NCBI RefSeq assembly: GCF_040436345.1
Contig: NC_133216.1
Location: 14,836,110 to 14,900,109 of the forward strand
DNA length: 64,000 nucleotides
Direction: 5' to 3'
From: Pagrus major
Lineage: Eukaryota > Chordata > Actinopteri > Spariformes > Sparidae
This document shows, one piece after another, positions 40,841 through 52,604 of this stretch (the stretch's first letter is position 1; every line of letters starts with the position of its first letter). Under the pieces are notes generated by a model. It was not told where the DNA came from and made no database searches. It saw only the letters and a list, made by a program, of their open reading frames with translations. The position numbers and the translations under genes are program-made.

Positions 40841-41900
40841 GCAGAGTAAAGAGAGTGATCTTTGCCCTGAGGGCTGTCAATCAAAGCATGCTGTCTCTTC
40901 CAAAACACTCACACGCTGTTAGAGGATTTACCTCTGTCTCCACTCAGGTATTTCACTGAAGGCTGCAAAACAGCAAAGGACCCAGAGATGAAGATTGAAC
41001 CAGCAGGGAAACGGAGGCAAAAACAAGCTGGGAGAACTCTTCCACCAGTTTCACCCTTTCTCAGTTGAGACGCACCAAGTGAAATGTAAACTAGCTGAGA
41101 GTGAGGCTATTCAAAACACCTTTTCAGTGACACTGCCAAACCAAATGCTTACACAAAGACTGATTGGATTACATTTTTTTCTGAGCTCACATGGGGAAGA
41201 ATCCAATAATGACGCGATTTTCTGCATCAGTGCAGCTGGGCACTTCTGACTTAATAATCTCGATCTGTCTGCGTTTTTGTCGTTTAAGTGTATACTGCAA
41301 TACCAGTCAATTATAGGTCAGTCTCATGTAATATGTTTTGAGGCTATGTATAAACTTGTGGGTTAAGATATTTATAACCAGGGTGCTCATAATGCAGCTC
41401 TATCTGCTTCTGTTTCTGGATAGAAACGAACACAATATCTTGAAACGAGGAGGAAAAGAGCAGTTGAAGAAAAGTTGAAATTACCTTTAAGACATACTGT
41501 GTTGCTAAGTTACAGGGAGCAACGTCACTGGGTGGCGCCTTGTTTAACCTTGAAGTCAGTTGAGCGAACGGTTACCTGCGACTGAGCTCCGGTTTTTCAT
41601 CTGCCTCTCAACTCAACAACAAAAACAACAACAAGGGTTCGTGGGACTACTGTTTTGCTCACGTACGATGAGATAGTAGCCGTACAACGGGCTTTGCAAA
41701 GTTGATGTGTGGTTAATAAACGACGAGCATTGTGGAAACCCCCGACCTGTGTGGTTGCGCACTTTTGGCTAACTTTCTTGTCTCTCAAAAAGCCTCATTA
41801 ATCAAGATGCACAGACCCAAGCTGTTACACGATCACATTTATCACATATAAAATCACATATATACACATAACCTCATCGCGATCCATCCTGAAAAAAAAC
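40841..41900. other. Intergenic DNA upstream of the receptor
   Basis: No gene seen. 41600-41640 has an AAC-rich run ('caacaacaaaaacaacaac'). The block 41520-41770 is GC-richer and could be a repeat or regulatory DNA, but no partner was found in this window. Confidence 0.5.
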
Positions 41901-42095
41901 ACAAGGTCCCTATAACACTGTTTGAAGCTAAAAAGATGGCAGGGTCCGCCACATATAAACAAAGTAAAACAGCATTAACTTGTGTTGTCCTTTAAGGTCA
42001 GTTTGTTTATTGAGTTTATTTGGTTTGTTTAGAAAAAAAATGAGTCAATGAAGACCTTTCTCTTCTACTTCCCAAAACTACATAGTGCTCCTTTA
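41901..42095 (-). mobile_element. MITE, truncated copy 1 of a three-copy family
   Basis: In reverse orientation relative to 43779-44114. It shares TGTTTGAAGCTA, GGCAGGGTCCGCCACATATA and AAAACTACATAGTGCTCC, the last being the terminal inverted repeat. The far end is missing. It stops about 60 bp before the TATA-like site of the prostanoid receptor. Confidence 0.8.
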
Positions 42096-42149
42096 CATGT
42101 CCTCTTGAATATTATCTGTCAGCGTCTAGTCGGTGCACCAGTATAGTGG

Positions 42150-42427
42150 GAGGGACTTTATAGATCCGACAGAGAGACTGGGAGGTACAGAGAGAGAGTC
42201 AGACAGAGAAATAAGCGGAGGAGGCTCGGAGCTGGCGCAGTCTGTCTCTGTCTCCGTCCGTCTCTACCGACAGCGCCACTTTTAAACTCCGCGCCGGCTC
42301 AAGAGACGCTTCAATAATACTTTACAAACCTGGAGTTTGATATCGAGGAGAAATCAGAAGAAACAGAAGAAGGAAGTTTTTTAACAGTCGCTCAAGTGTT
42401 GCTGCTTTCCGGCAGAGTCAGTGAAAG
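42150..42427 (+). promoter_or_regulatory. ptgdr: Prostanoid receptor promoter and 5' untranslated exon
   Basis: A TTTATAGA box at 42157-42164 is followed by a CpG-bearing, purine-rich leader. A donor AAG|GTGAGT lies at 42427/42428. The matching acceptor TCTCTTCCACAG is at 42603, so the short intron 42428-42603 separates this untranslated exon from the coding exon. Transcription probably starts near 42185-42200. No ATG in the spliced leader was examined exhaustively. Confidence 0.6.
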
Positions 42428-42603
42428 GTGAGTGATTATTAATCACCATGATGAGAGGAGTTTCACGATGTGGGATCACAGCTGCTCAGCAGCAGCACGA
42501 GGACATTAATAAGCTTTATATGAAGAAAAATGCTTCACATGATTGAAAGTTGATGTTGTAACCTGTCAGCACTGAGTTTGTGCTTGTGTCATCTCTTCCA
42601 CAG

Positions 42604-42813
42604 AGAGATTTCTAAACTCTGTGCAAGACAGAGGAAGGGCAGAGGCGAGGAGTCGTGTTCTGAGTCAGCTCAGCCTGATGGGTCTCACCGTACATCCCCG
42701 CCGTCTCTGCCTCCAGATGATGGTGTCAAGAGGTCAGGATTTGTCTCTGCTGTCTGGGAGTTCCTCATCAATCCCCCACTGAGCCGGCACACCTCTCTTT
42801 CAGCAGCTTCACC
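42604..42813 (+). other. ptgdr: 5' UTR part of the receptor coding exon
   Basis: Runs from the acceptor at 42603 to the ATG. A small open frame ending at 42817 overlaps the receptor start by four bases (ATGA), but its own ATG at 42578 lies in the intron, so it is not an upstream ORF of the spliced message. Confidence 0.55.
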
Positions 42814-43659
42814 ATGAACAACAGCGTGCTCTCGCGTGGATCATGCTCCAACATCACCTGCAATGAAACTCTCACCGTGAACTTAAATGGCAAGCCAGCA
42901 ACGAGCATCGTCATGTTCCTGGCCGGCGTGGTGGGAAACCTGCTGGCGCTCTTCATCCTCGGGGTGCACCAGAAGGAGCATCGCTCCAGGTCGTCTATCT
43001 TCTGCATCCTGGTGACCGGCCTGGCCCTCACCGACCTGCTGGGCACCTGCCTCCTCAGCCCGCCTGTGTTCATCTCCTACGCCCGCAACATGTCCCTGAT
43101 CAGTCTGGGCGGTGAAGGCCTGTGCAACCTCTTCGGCTTCGCCATGAGTTTCTTCGGTCTTGCGCCCACTCTCATCCTGTGCGCCATGGCCGTGGAGCGC
43201 TGTCTGGCCATCAGTCACCCTTACTTTTACTCTGTGAACATCCGCCGCAGCTTTGCTAAATTCACTCTTTTCTTCATTTACCTCTTTTCTTTGGCCTTCT
43301 GCCTCCTGCCATACACCGGCTACGGCAAGTTCAGACAGTACTGCCCCGGGACGTGGTGCTTCATCGACATGGACGCCACAGGGGATGAGCACTCCAACTT
43401 GGTGCGCGCCTTCTCTCTGTCCTACTCATCCCTCATGGCACTGCTGATCTTAGCGGTGTTTGTGTGCAACGGCTCGGTGATTGTCAGCCTGTGCAAGATG
43501 CACCGGAGCCAGATGATGCGGCGCGGCTCGGTCGGGTCGGCGGGGAGGAGGAGGAAGCTGAGCCTGGCCTGGTTCGGACAGGGGGAGGAGGAGATGGACC
43601 ACCTGGTGCTACTGGCGCTCATCACTGTCATCTTTGTGGTCTGCTCCCTGCCGCTCACC
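42814..43659 (+). CDS. ptgdr: Prostanoid GPCR of the DP1/EP2 group, first coding exon (TM1-TM6), partial
   Basis: 282 codons of a class A receptor for a prostaglandin, in the cAMP-raising (Gs) branch at the cell surface. The start sits in a strong context, CACCATGA. N-glycosylation sites are N13 and N17 (NIT, NET) and N92 (NMS). TM1 has GNLLAL (41-46), TM2 has TDLLGTCLLSP (73-83), and TM3 ends ERC (128-130) in place of DRY. ECL2 carries the prostanoid signature QYCPGTWCFI (175-184). TM6 follows EEEMDHLVLLALI and ends CSLPLT at 282, where a phase-0 GTGAGT donor matches the intron position conserved across prostanoid receptors. FSLAFC...G.GKF before the signature and YSSLMALL in TM5 favour DP1; SYARN and ER in TM3 are more like EP2. 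In human the two genes are neighbours on 14q22. The TM7 exon (normally with DPW) was not found downstream. Confidence 0.88.
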
Positions 43660-43683
43660 GTGAGTTCACCTTTGACCTTCCAT

Positions 43684-43685
<2 letters not shown>

Positions 43686-43754
<69 letters not shown>
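43686..43754. repeat. (GT)34 microsatellite beside the splice donor
   Basis: About 34 uninterrupted GT units starting 26 bases inside the receptor intron. Apparent coding here in three frames is an artefact. Confidence 0.98.
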
Positions 43755-43755
<1 letters not shown>

Positions 43756-43778
43756 CCCACAGATTCATATCCCGTCTA

Positions 43779-44114
43779 TTAAAGGTGCACTATGTAGTTT
43801 TTTTAATTCTTTAAAATGAATCAGAAGAGAAAGATCTTCATTGACTGAGCTTTCATTCTGCCTAAACAAACTAAATAAACAATACACTGAATAAACAAAC
43901 TGACATTAAAGGACAACACAGTTTCATACTGTTTAACTTTGTTTATATGTGGCGGACCCTGCCACCTTTCTAGCTTCAAACAATGTCCTGGGGACTTTAT
44001 TTTCCTCTGAGAACAGCTTGTTTATTCGGTTATAAAAAAAAAGTATTGTTACCAAAAAAAAAAACAAACTCAGACTTTTAATTTCCTCTCCAAAATAACA
44101 TAGTGCCCCTTTAA
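43779..44114 (+). mobile_element. MITE, full copy 2 (336 bp, TTAA ends)
   Basis: Begins TTAAAGGTGCACTATGTAGT and ends ATAGTGCCCCTTTAA. The terminal inverted repeats end in TTAA, as expected for piggyBac-type insertion. There is no transposase frame, so it is non-autonomous. Confidence 0.85.
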
Positions 44115-44370
44115 ATTTCCCCTGTGTGTGACTTCGATGACACATGTTGTGGTATTCAGCGTTGTCAGTATTCTGTTGAGGTTTTTACCTCTGAATCATA
44201 AATCAGAATCTGATGGATTTATTAGGCTGGAAAAGGAGGAGAGAGCTGCTGATACTCTCATGTGTCATTTGTTCAGTTGTTGAGACATGAACCAAGCTGT
44301 TTCATCGAAATTAAAAGAGGTTTAAGAAAGTTTGCACTGAAAAGGGAACAGAAAAAGGTAATTGTGGTCG

Positions 44371-44611
44371 TTAAAGGGGTGCTATGTAGTTTTGGAAAGG
44401 AAACTGAAACTCAGAATTTTAGTATTTACAATATTTATGAGGTAATAATACAAACTCAGATATATTTAGTTTTACTATAACTGAATAAAAGAGCTGTTCT
44501 CAGAGGAAAATAAGGTCCAGAACACTTTTTGAAGCTAGAAAAGTTTATTCAGTTCATTCAGACGTCTTCTGATTGAAATTCGTCCCCCAAAACTACATCG
44601 TGCGCCGTTAA
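44371..44611 (+). mobile_element. MITE, copy 3 (241 bp, TTAA ends)
   Basis: Begins TTAAAGGGGTGCTATGTAGT and ends CTACATCGTGCGCCGTTAA; shares GCTGTTCTCAGAGGAAAATA with copy 2 in inverted order. Shorter internal part than copy 2. Confidence 0.8.
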
Positions 44612-47600
44612 CATGTGTCCCACTGGATGTACGTCTGCGCACTGACAACAGAGGTCGGTCTCCAGCATGGAGTAGGTTTACATTAGCAGTATAGAGTTCC
44701 CAACCTCCTATGCGTCCGTCTTAATACAATAATTCCTTCCACTCTCTCTGTAATCATCATGTACATTGAAAGCTCAGCTGGCATGGCGACGGTTGATGTT
44801 TTTGTTGCTGTGGTATGTGTTTGTCTCCCTAACAGTTGTGCCTTGCTCTGCTGGCTCCACTCATAAAAGGTGTGCCTGAGAGCGCAGCCCTCGCCACACA
44901 AAGCGCGCTGTCACTGTGCGTGTGTGTGTGAGTTGTGCGTTTGTCTACACAGCTCCATATCTGTCCCTGTTTGAGAGTGCCAAACCTGACAACCCTGGAG
45001 GACTGGTCCGGCCCTGCCTTTCCCCCACAGGGCAAAGCTCCTCTTGGCAGGAGTCTGTGGTGAACCAGCCTCTTTGATATTAGCTAGAGGTCCTGAGGAA
45101 AGTCAAGGCTGGGGAGTAAAAAAACAGCTGGAGGATGTGAGTTGTTTTATAAAGGCATCCCTTCTTTTATATATCCATGTGACAGCACTGGCGTGATGAT
45201 GGAGTAGTTTACAGGAAGCGGTAAAAAGTGCTGTCTACTCATCGTCTGCATCTGGAGGGTTCGTGGTCACACTTGGCATGAATGTTTGACAAACCCGCAG
45301 CGCATACAGAAGTATTTACCCAGAGCTGAGAGGGTGCTGAGGAACAAACCGTGATGGTGACGGTGTACACTTATCAACAACTTGTGACTAAGACTGAAAC
45401 CCTCAGCTTCACCACTCACAAAGCTCTTCTTCTGCTCTGTAGAGTAATTAGGTCATGTTTGTTTCGATTGTCAAACAAAATTAGAGAACTTGTACTTTCA
45501 TCAAGACCCGTGTTGCCTCCGTGGTTCAGTAAGATTTACCGTAAATGGAACAGCAGCTTTGCTTTTCCCAAATATAATTGATTTGATTACATTACAACTC
45601 TAATTTTATATTTAAACATGTCAAGCAATCTTGACTAACAAGACTGATCAGCAGTACACCATTCTGAAAAATTCAGGACTCTCCGTGTCATCTACGCAGA
45701 CGTGTGTGCGTGTTTATTTTTGCCTGTTTGCTCGTGTGTGTGTGTGTGTACATCCTTGTGGTTGTAACCGAAAGAACTGAGACGGCGGTGATGAAGTGTG
45801 TTTCCAGACCGACATGTCTTCATGATTAACACCAGTTAGTTTGCCCCGAAGCGCAACAGATGTTGGCGAGAAACTCTTGATTCCATTAATGGCAATGCAA
45901 ATATTGTAAAGCTCATATTTTATGTGACTCAGCTCAGACTGACACAGTCCAGTGCACGTTTGCTCCTTCACCTACACAAGCTGTTTTCAGTCATTACTCT
46001 TGCATTGAAACAACGATGTGCCAACACAAACCATGTGTTCCTGCAGCAGCATGTGTTTCCAGTCAGTATCTCTCTACTCGAAGCACTTTGATGTAACTGA
46101 CTATACCCCGGAGAACGATGCTATCAAGGACTGCACGCTGGTGGCTCAGATGGAAAGCAGGTGCTGGAGAAATGAATGCTTCCTTTTTTAAATACAAGTT
46201 AAGCAGAAGAGATTAAAGATTACAGATCCAGAATACCTTTGTTATTTCTAGTGTTCATGGCGTCATGTGCATGAATAATGTTGCAGACTTTGTAACAGCT
46301 GGTCAAATTCAGATGGCAGAAGTTCACTTGGTTGTGGTGCGGTGATCAGGGAAGTGGTAAAAGATGATCAAACGTGTGGGAATTTCTCAGAAAAGCTCAG
46401 TCTCTTTGGAGGTACGGGGGTGTGTGGTGAGCTGTCAGAACGTTCAAAAGCAATCCATTGTTTGTCCTGTTCGCTTTTACCTGAATCACACAGGCTTCCC
46501 AGGCTTGTCACTCCACAACCCTGACCCTGGATGATATATATCACCTCCCCGTCATTTAAACCTACAGTACATACTGTCCAATTACAGCAGGCAGCTCGCA
46601 AAGATAAGGTGTCATTAACCAAGTGAACTTGATGTGACGAGTGTTATCACTGCAGCTGTTGTGTGAAAGAACGTTTGATTTGTTTGATGTAGCGTGAAAC
46701 ACAAGGTCTTCTTGGTTTGTTCTAGGAGAGAATGTTGACATATCATTAGACGTTACACCATATGGAGTACATGGTTACTGCTTGTTAAATACAGCTACAA
46801 AATGCCATTGATTCAAAGCCTTCCCTCCCAGAATAATCAAACACAGATAGTGCTGCATTATGTAAGTTTATGCCACCAAATTTACACTAGAACTAACAGA
46901 CGTTAAGGGAGCTTAGGAACTTTCATTTTGTGTTGATTCTGGTGGCCCCTGTGGACAAATACGGTGCAAGTGCCACCTCCGGCTGTAATCAAGATCTTGA
47001 ACATATATATTTATGGCTTGGTAAGACTGATAACTGTAATGTGACGATGGTGACAAAGTAAAATTTGTTTTAGTCCCATTCAAACACCTAGGTTAGGCAA
47101 CATTTAGTCTGCAGCTAAACAATACTGTTGCTTAGTAATAGTATTTTAGTTGAAAAAGTTAAAGTTTTCATTGTTAGGGTACCTTGAAAAATATAAATAT
47201 TTGACAAAACCTTGAGGGCATGAAATGTTTATTTTTTTAATTAAAAGATCAATATAACACGGATAATAACATAACAACGAGGTAAAACAAATCTTTTCTT
47301 GGCTAGTAGCAGAGAACAGTCGATATTTTTGACAACACCATGTTATGTTTACGCAGGGGAGCCACCCTGTGAAAGGTATTAAGAATAACTATTATACATT
47401 TATAGAAATAGTCAATCCACTCGCTGATGGATTGCTTGGGTTCATATAAAGGGACCAGTGATAAATTGAGATTGTTTCATAAGCAGTTCAAAATTCCTTG
47501 AAATATAACAGTTAAGGCTGAAAGGAATTAGTGCTGAAACAAATGCCAAGCAGCTGCTGGTTTTAGCTTCTCCCTTGTGAGAATTTGATGCCTTTTTTCA

Positions 47601-50600
47601 GATGATTGGATCTTTTTGGACTGTTGGTGAAGTCAAGGACTCCAAAGATGTCACCTCTGTCTCTGAGAGGTTGTGATTGGCATTTTCTTGTCTGAAGCAA
47701 AGATCACTTAGTCACAAAAAAGGTCGAAAGGTTAATGGAACGTTAAAGCTGATCACCCTCAATTGCAGCCTTTTCACTTCCCTCTCAGTTCATATGACGT
47801 ACTCGACTAAAGGGCTTCCCTCTGAAAGGCAAATCAGCACTTTGGCCTTTCTTTGTCCTGACATCTTCAGTTTATAAATGGTCAAAGCTGTCTCCTGCTG
47901 GAAGCGACAAGTACAGACTGATAGCCTTGTTGTGAACATTACGACCCCCTCCTTGATGTTCCCATGGGAACCACAGAAGCTGCCTGGGGCCCATATCTTG
48001 CCAGTCAATACCTGGATCAATAAAGTGGCGCACTCATATCACAAGCTGTACGCACGTCTGTAAGTGGTTTCAGCTCTAAATGTCACCTTTTATCATAGTA
48101 ATCAATAGTTTGGAACGAAAAAAGTTAGCTTTTGTTTTTAGGTGCAACTTGCTGTTTGAATCTCTGATGAAGGTTTCCATTTGTGTCTGAGTCTTTGTCA
48201 GCAGACTAATATTGTCTAGGTTAGGTGACAGGGAGTGCAACAAAGGTCTATAAACTAAACTATGCCTCACAGAGTTGTTGAAAGTATTACAAGCACAGAA
48301 GAAGCAGCTTTAATGAGACGATTTAGAAAATGCAAGATCCTGTGCTCATTAACGTGCTAAATGATAGAGTAGAGGTCAGGATGTTGGAAAAGAAGTGAAG
48401 AATTACAGGTTCCTAAAAGAGATTTTTGTTTACATTCAGAGTTGCTAACCAAAGCCTGAATGCATTTCCTTCCTTGCAGAGTTTTTGTAATTTAATAATT
48501 TAAAACCTACTATGCGCACATCAATATCTGCTTGCCAGCAGCCTTCTTCCTTATTTCCTTTGTTGGCACACTTCTACATTTCTCAGCACGTTACCCTCAC
48601 CTGTAGCTCACTCAAATAGCCTGAAACCTTTGGCATGACTGTGTGTTGTGTCACGATGTGCACACGCATTGGCATCCTCTTGCTCCCAATCCCTCTGTCT
48701 CTTCCCCTGTGGCTACCAAATAAAAATTGAATGCAAATTTTAAAAAAGTCTCAGGGGTTCACATGAGCACAGAACATTGTGTGATTTGGAAAAAAAGCAA
48801 GATGGAAATACCAAACCCTTTCCAATAATTCTAAGCGAAGTGTCAGGAAGAAGATAAACAACCGCTCTCACACATTTACGGTCACAGGGCATCGTGCCTC
48901 CGGGAATCAGTGCAGCTCCTCATAAATCCGGGATGCATTTCACAGTAAGCCAAAAGAGAAGCGCTCTGAAACAAAAGCACATGGAGTGACGTTTGTAGCA
49001 ATTGAAGCAAAAGACTCAGTTGTTTTAAGATGCAAAAAAAACATTGGTCACCTGTTTGGGAACTTCGAGAACTGAATGCTAATTATAGATGAGATTCTGC
49101 TTTAAAACAACAAAAAACATTTGGATAAATGAGAAATTGTACTTCCCCGTAGGACTTTAACCGTAAGCATTCAACTAAATCAACAGCCAGCAGCTCTTAC
49201 ATCCCTCAACATGCCCAGTCAAAGCCTGGACTCGAATGCCATAGGAAAAATGCAGAATGACAGGATCATTGTTATTCACAGACACTCCCCTCCTCCTCCA
49301 ACTGGATCTGATTCAGTAATCCAGCGTGGAGGAAGATGGGAAGAGGGGAAGTCCCAGAATCCAGACAAATCCAAGATGACTCACAGCTGAAATCCCTGTC
49401 CCAGAGGTGGTATCAGATTAGTCTAGTTTTGCAACAGCACAAAACGGGAAATAATGTTGGAAGTCTCTGTGACGGCAGTGTGGTATACCATGACGTTTGA
49501 GTTGTCAGATGCGTGCACGTGGCGCTGGGCGTGTAAAGACATACATGCTGCGACAGAGTTAAGAAAAGAGCCAGCTTTGTCTCCCGAACTGTTATGTTAT
49601 GCTCGAGTGGCTCCAGGTGCTGCTGGGAGATAATGTCATTGTGAGCTTCGTCCAGGTTTCTATAAGGAAAGATGATGCTCTGCAATCAGCAGCAGGCTTT
49701 GTAAAATAAACAATGTGGGTTCCCTTCCTTGGTGGATGAACGCTTAATCCCTCATTCAACATGTACAGAACACACGCACACTTGGACGTTGATATATATA
49801 GCACAAATATACTCCTATTATGGTTGCCACAAGGTCGCAGGCTTGCTCCTTCCCTGGTTTGTTGTACGTTGTCATGTTTTAAGAAAATGGTACAACAAAT
49901 GATAGCAATTAAGACCCTCAAGGCTATAAGGTGTAGATATTGAACCCCTTTAATGTGTCATTAAAGTGCCTGGGTGATCGAGAACATGGCCTCAGGCTGC
50001 AGTCAGAGTGCAATAAGAGGTGAGCAGGTGCCAGAGATTTTTTAAGGGGTTGAGGCAAAGAATGACGAACAGAGGTTAAAGACAGATGTAGAGCAGATGT
50101 GAGATAAAAAGAACAGCAGAAGTTATGGTTATTTCATTGTGTGTTTTCAGTTATCGGAATGAAAAAAATATTCATGAGTCAGTGGCCCAGTGATGCTGTA
50201 AGCTGAGCCTTGCAGCAGTTTGCATGCATTTTTATAAGCTGTACAGATCGTCCTCTGTTGTCTCACAGCTTTTACCATTTTACTCCGGACAAAAAAACCC
50301 AATTACATCTGGCTTTTATCTTCAATGTGAATGTGTAGAGTCAATGTCTCTGCAGTAGTCACAGATGTTTATCGGCTCCAGCTCTGATCAGCTATGATGG
50401 AAACACAACACCAGGGTGGACGCGCCCATTTTCACCCACTTTTCAGACGCAATGCTATGATGCATGTTGAAGTTAAGGACGCTGGCTTGTAAATACTTTT
50501 GTATCCGTCTCTGTTCAAGAAGCATTCAGACAGTTGGCACTGAGTTTGAAACAGAGACGGAAGTTAGAGATATTAAAAAAATATAACCACTGGTAGTGGC

Positions 50601-52124
50601 CAAGCTTACGCATGTGCAACTCTCAACTGAGATGAGAAAAGAAGCTCTAATTCAAAATTTTATTGATTAAGACTTCTGGATGTAGTCTGATGAGGTTTAT
50701 GATTTGCTGCTTTCTACTTTTCCCTGTTTCTCCGGTGCGTTTGTGATGATGAATGGGACACACAAGGACAAAAATCAAAAACGCCAACTTGTCTCCTGGC
50801 ATTGTAAAAAGAGTCAATCACCTGTTTTTAAAAAAACCTGCATATACACATCAGAAACTCATTTACTCGAGCTGGGCAATATGATGATGCTGTATCATTT
50901 TACTTTATCCACTTAGTCATTATATCCACATTACCGAATTTTATTTATCAAAAATCTGGTATTTGGTAAAAAAAATATAGTGATATTTGATTCTGTGTCT
51001 TAGAGAAGATTTCAAAATATAAAGATATACTGTAAACTGTTTTTTCAAAGCAGTATTGCCCTATTATTTACACCTTCAGTAGATATGGTGCAAGATTAGC
51101 ATCCATTTGAAGTCGTCTTTTGCGCCTCCTGATGAATGAAACTCCCATGTTCATAAAAATGTCTTTAGCTTTGTTTTCTGGTCCTTACGGACGGAAATAT
51201 CTGACTCTTTAATTGCTTAATGCTCCACTTTGTTCACTAGCTAGTTACTGATATTAACTTTCAGCTAGAGGTTTTGTGCTGACTGCCGCAGTGCTTGAGT
51301 TGCCACATCTTTCTGTGGAAGTGGAAAAAGTCAAGCTTGCCTTTTTCAGACTAGTCAGTATGTGTCACAGCATCAAAGCGTTCAGCCTGTGGTGAAACCG
51401 TTGTGGATTCGAAGTCAATACAATGTTGATTTGAACAGTGACACAGCAACAATGAACAACGTCCTGTTTGGGTGTTCATGTGTTTCATGCATTCTTATTC
51501 TATTTATCCCTTGAATGATCTCCATCTACTTCCAGACAGATTGGTTACCACACATTCTCTCTGCAGGCATATTGAAAACATAACTACGGTGGTAAATCTG
51601 GTCCGAACCAGTACCATCAAATACAGTTGCTCCCAAATACTGCTGAACTCTCAATAACATAATAATAACATCTCAATCTCATATTATGCCAGGTTTAAAA
51701 GTTTGACATGTAGCGCGATTCTTTGACAAAGACATTTTGAGGAATTGAAGACCAAATACTCCTGCCCCACAAAGTTCACTGAAATCTGTCCTTGTCATGC
51801 AATCGCATTTTGAGGAACTAAGACAAAACAAAAACACAGGAGTGTTGGCAACAAATGTGCAGTTTGCACCAGAGGATGTGTCAAAATGTAGTTTGATTTG
51901 TGAGATGTCAGAAGTGTGTACATGTTCTGCTTTTATTGCATTGACCCACGTATAAAATATATTTTAGAGTATATTAGTAGATACCCATTTTTCACTAGTC
52001 ATGACTGCATCATTAATGGACTTTTTAACAGTGGGCCGCCACTTAAATGTCAAGGTGAGGGGTGTGTAATTTGAATTCCCATGTTGAACTGTTGTGGTGT
52101 CAATTTGGATAGACTTACGGTTAA
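44612..52124. other. Inferred receptor intron, 5' part
   Basis: No exon with a TM7/DPW signature, no other gene and no well-bounded repeat was seen. 44830-45060, 46900-46990 ('gttgattctggtggcccc') and 48880-48960 are less AT-rich blocks that could be regulatory DNA or old repeats. Confidence 0.5.
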
Positions 52125-52604
52125 TTAAAGGGGAACGCCACCATTTTTACACATTAAAGTGTGTTTACAGGTCTTGGGGAGTACTACTGCATATGTGGAA
52201 AAAGTAGTGTGAAGCATTTTGTGGCTCCAGAGGAAGCTGCATGTGATCTGATAGATTGCCTCCTGTGATATCGCTCAGTGGCTAAGGTGCATTATTGGTA
52301 ATGTCGGTGCCAGGTTTTGAAAAAGAAGAAGTATGCTTGGAATAAAAAAGGTGATATTTCGGATATTACCGCCCATAATGAGTCCAACAGTGTTATAGGA
52401 GTGCAATGGTAGACCAGTTGGCTGCTTTTCATTACATGGCGCCTACGTTACCCACAATGTACCTTAGCCACTGAATGCATGCAGCTTCCTCTGGAGCCAC
52501 AAAAGTCTTTATACTACTTTTTTCACATATGCATACTACTACATATGAGTACTACGTAAGACCAGTAAACACTTTTAATGTGTCAAACAGGTGGTAACCC
52601 TTAA
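52125..52604. mobile_element. MITE with ~55 bp inverted ends and TTAA borders
   Basis: Left end TTAAAGGGGAACGCCACC...ACACATTAAAGTGTGTTTAC; right end GTAAACACTTTTAATGTGT...GGTGGTAACCCTTAA. The ends are inverted repeats over about 55 bp. There is no open frame inside. The right half recurs at 17298-17540. Confidence 0.88.

Noticed and set aside
42883..43392. 169-codon open frame on the minus strand across the receptor exon
   Set aside because: It is the antisense shadow of a GC-rich receptor exon and its composition is not protein-like.
43464..43814. Open frames running into poly-(Cys-Val) after the receptor exon
   Set aside because: They read through the splice donor into the GT microsatellite.
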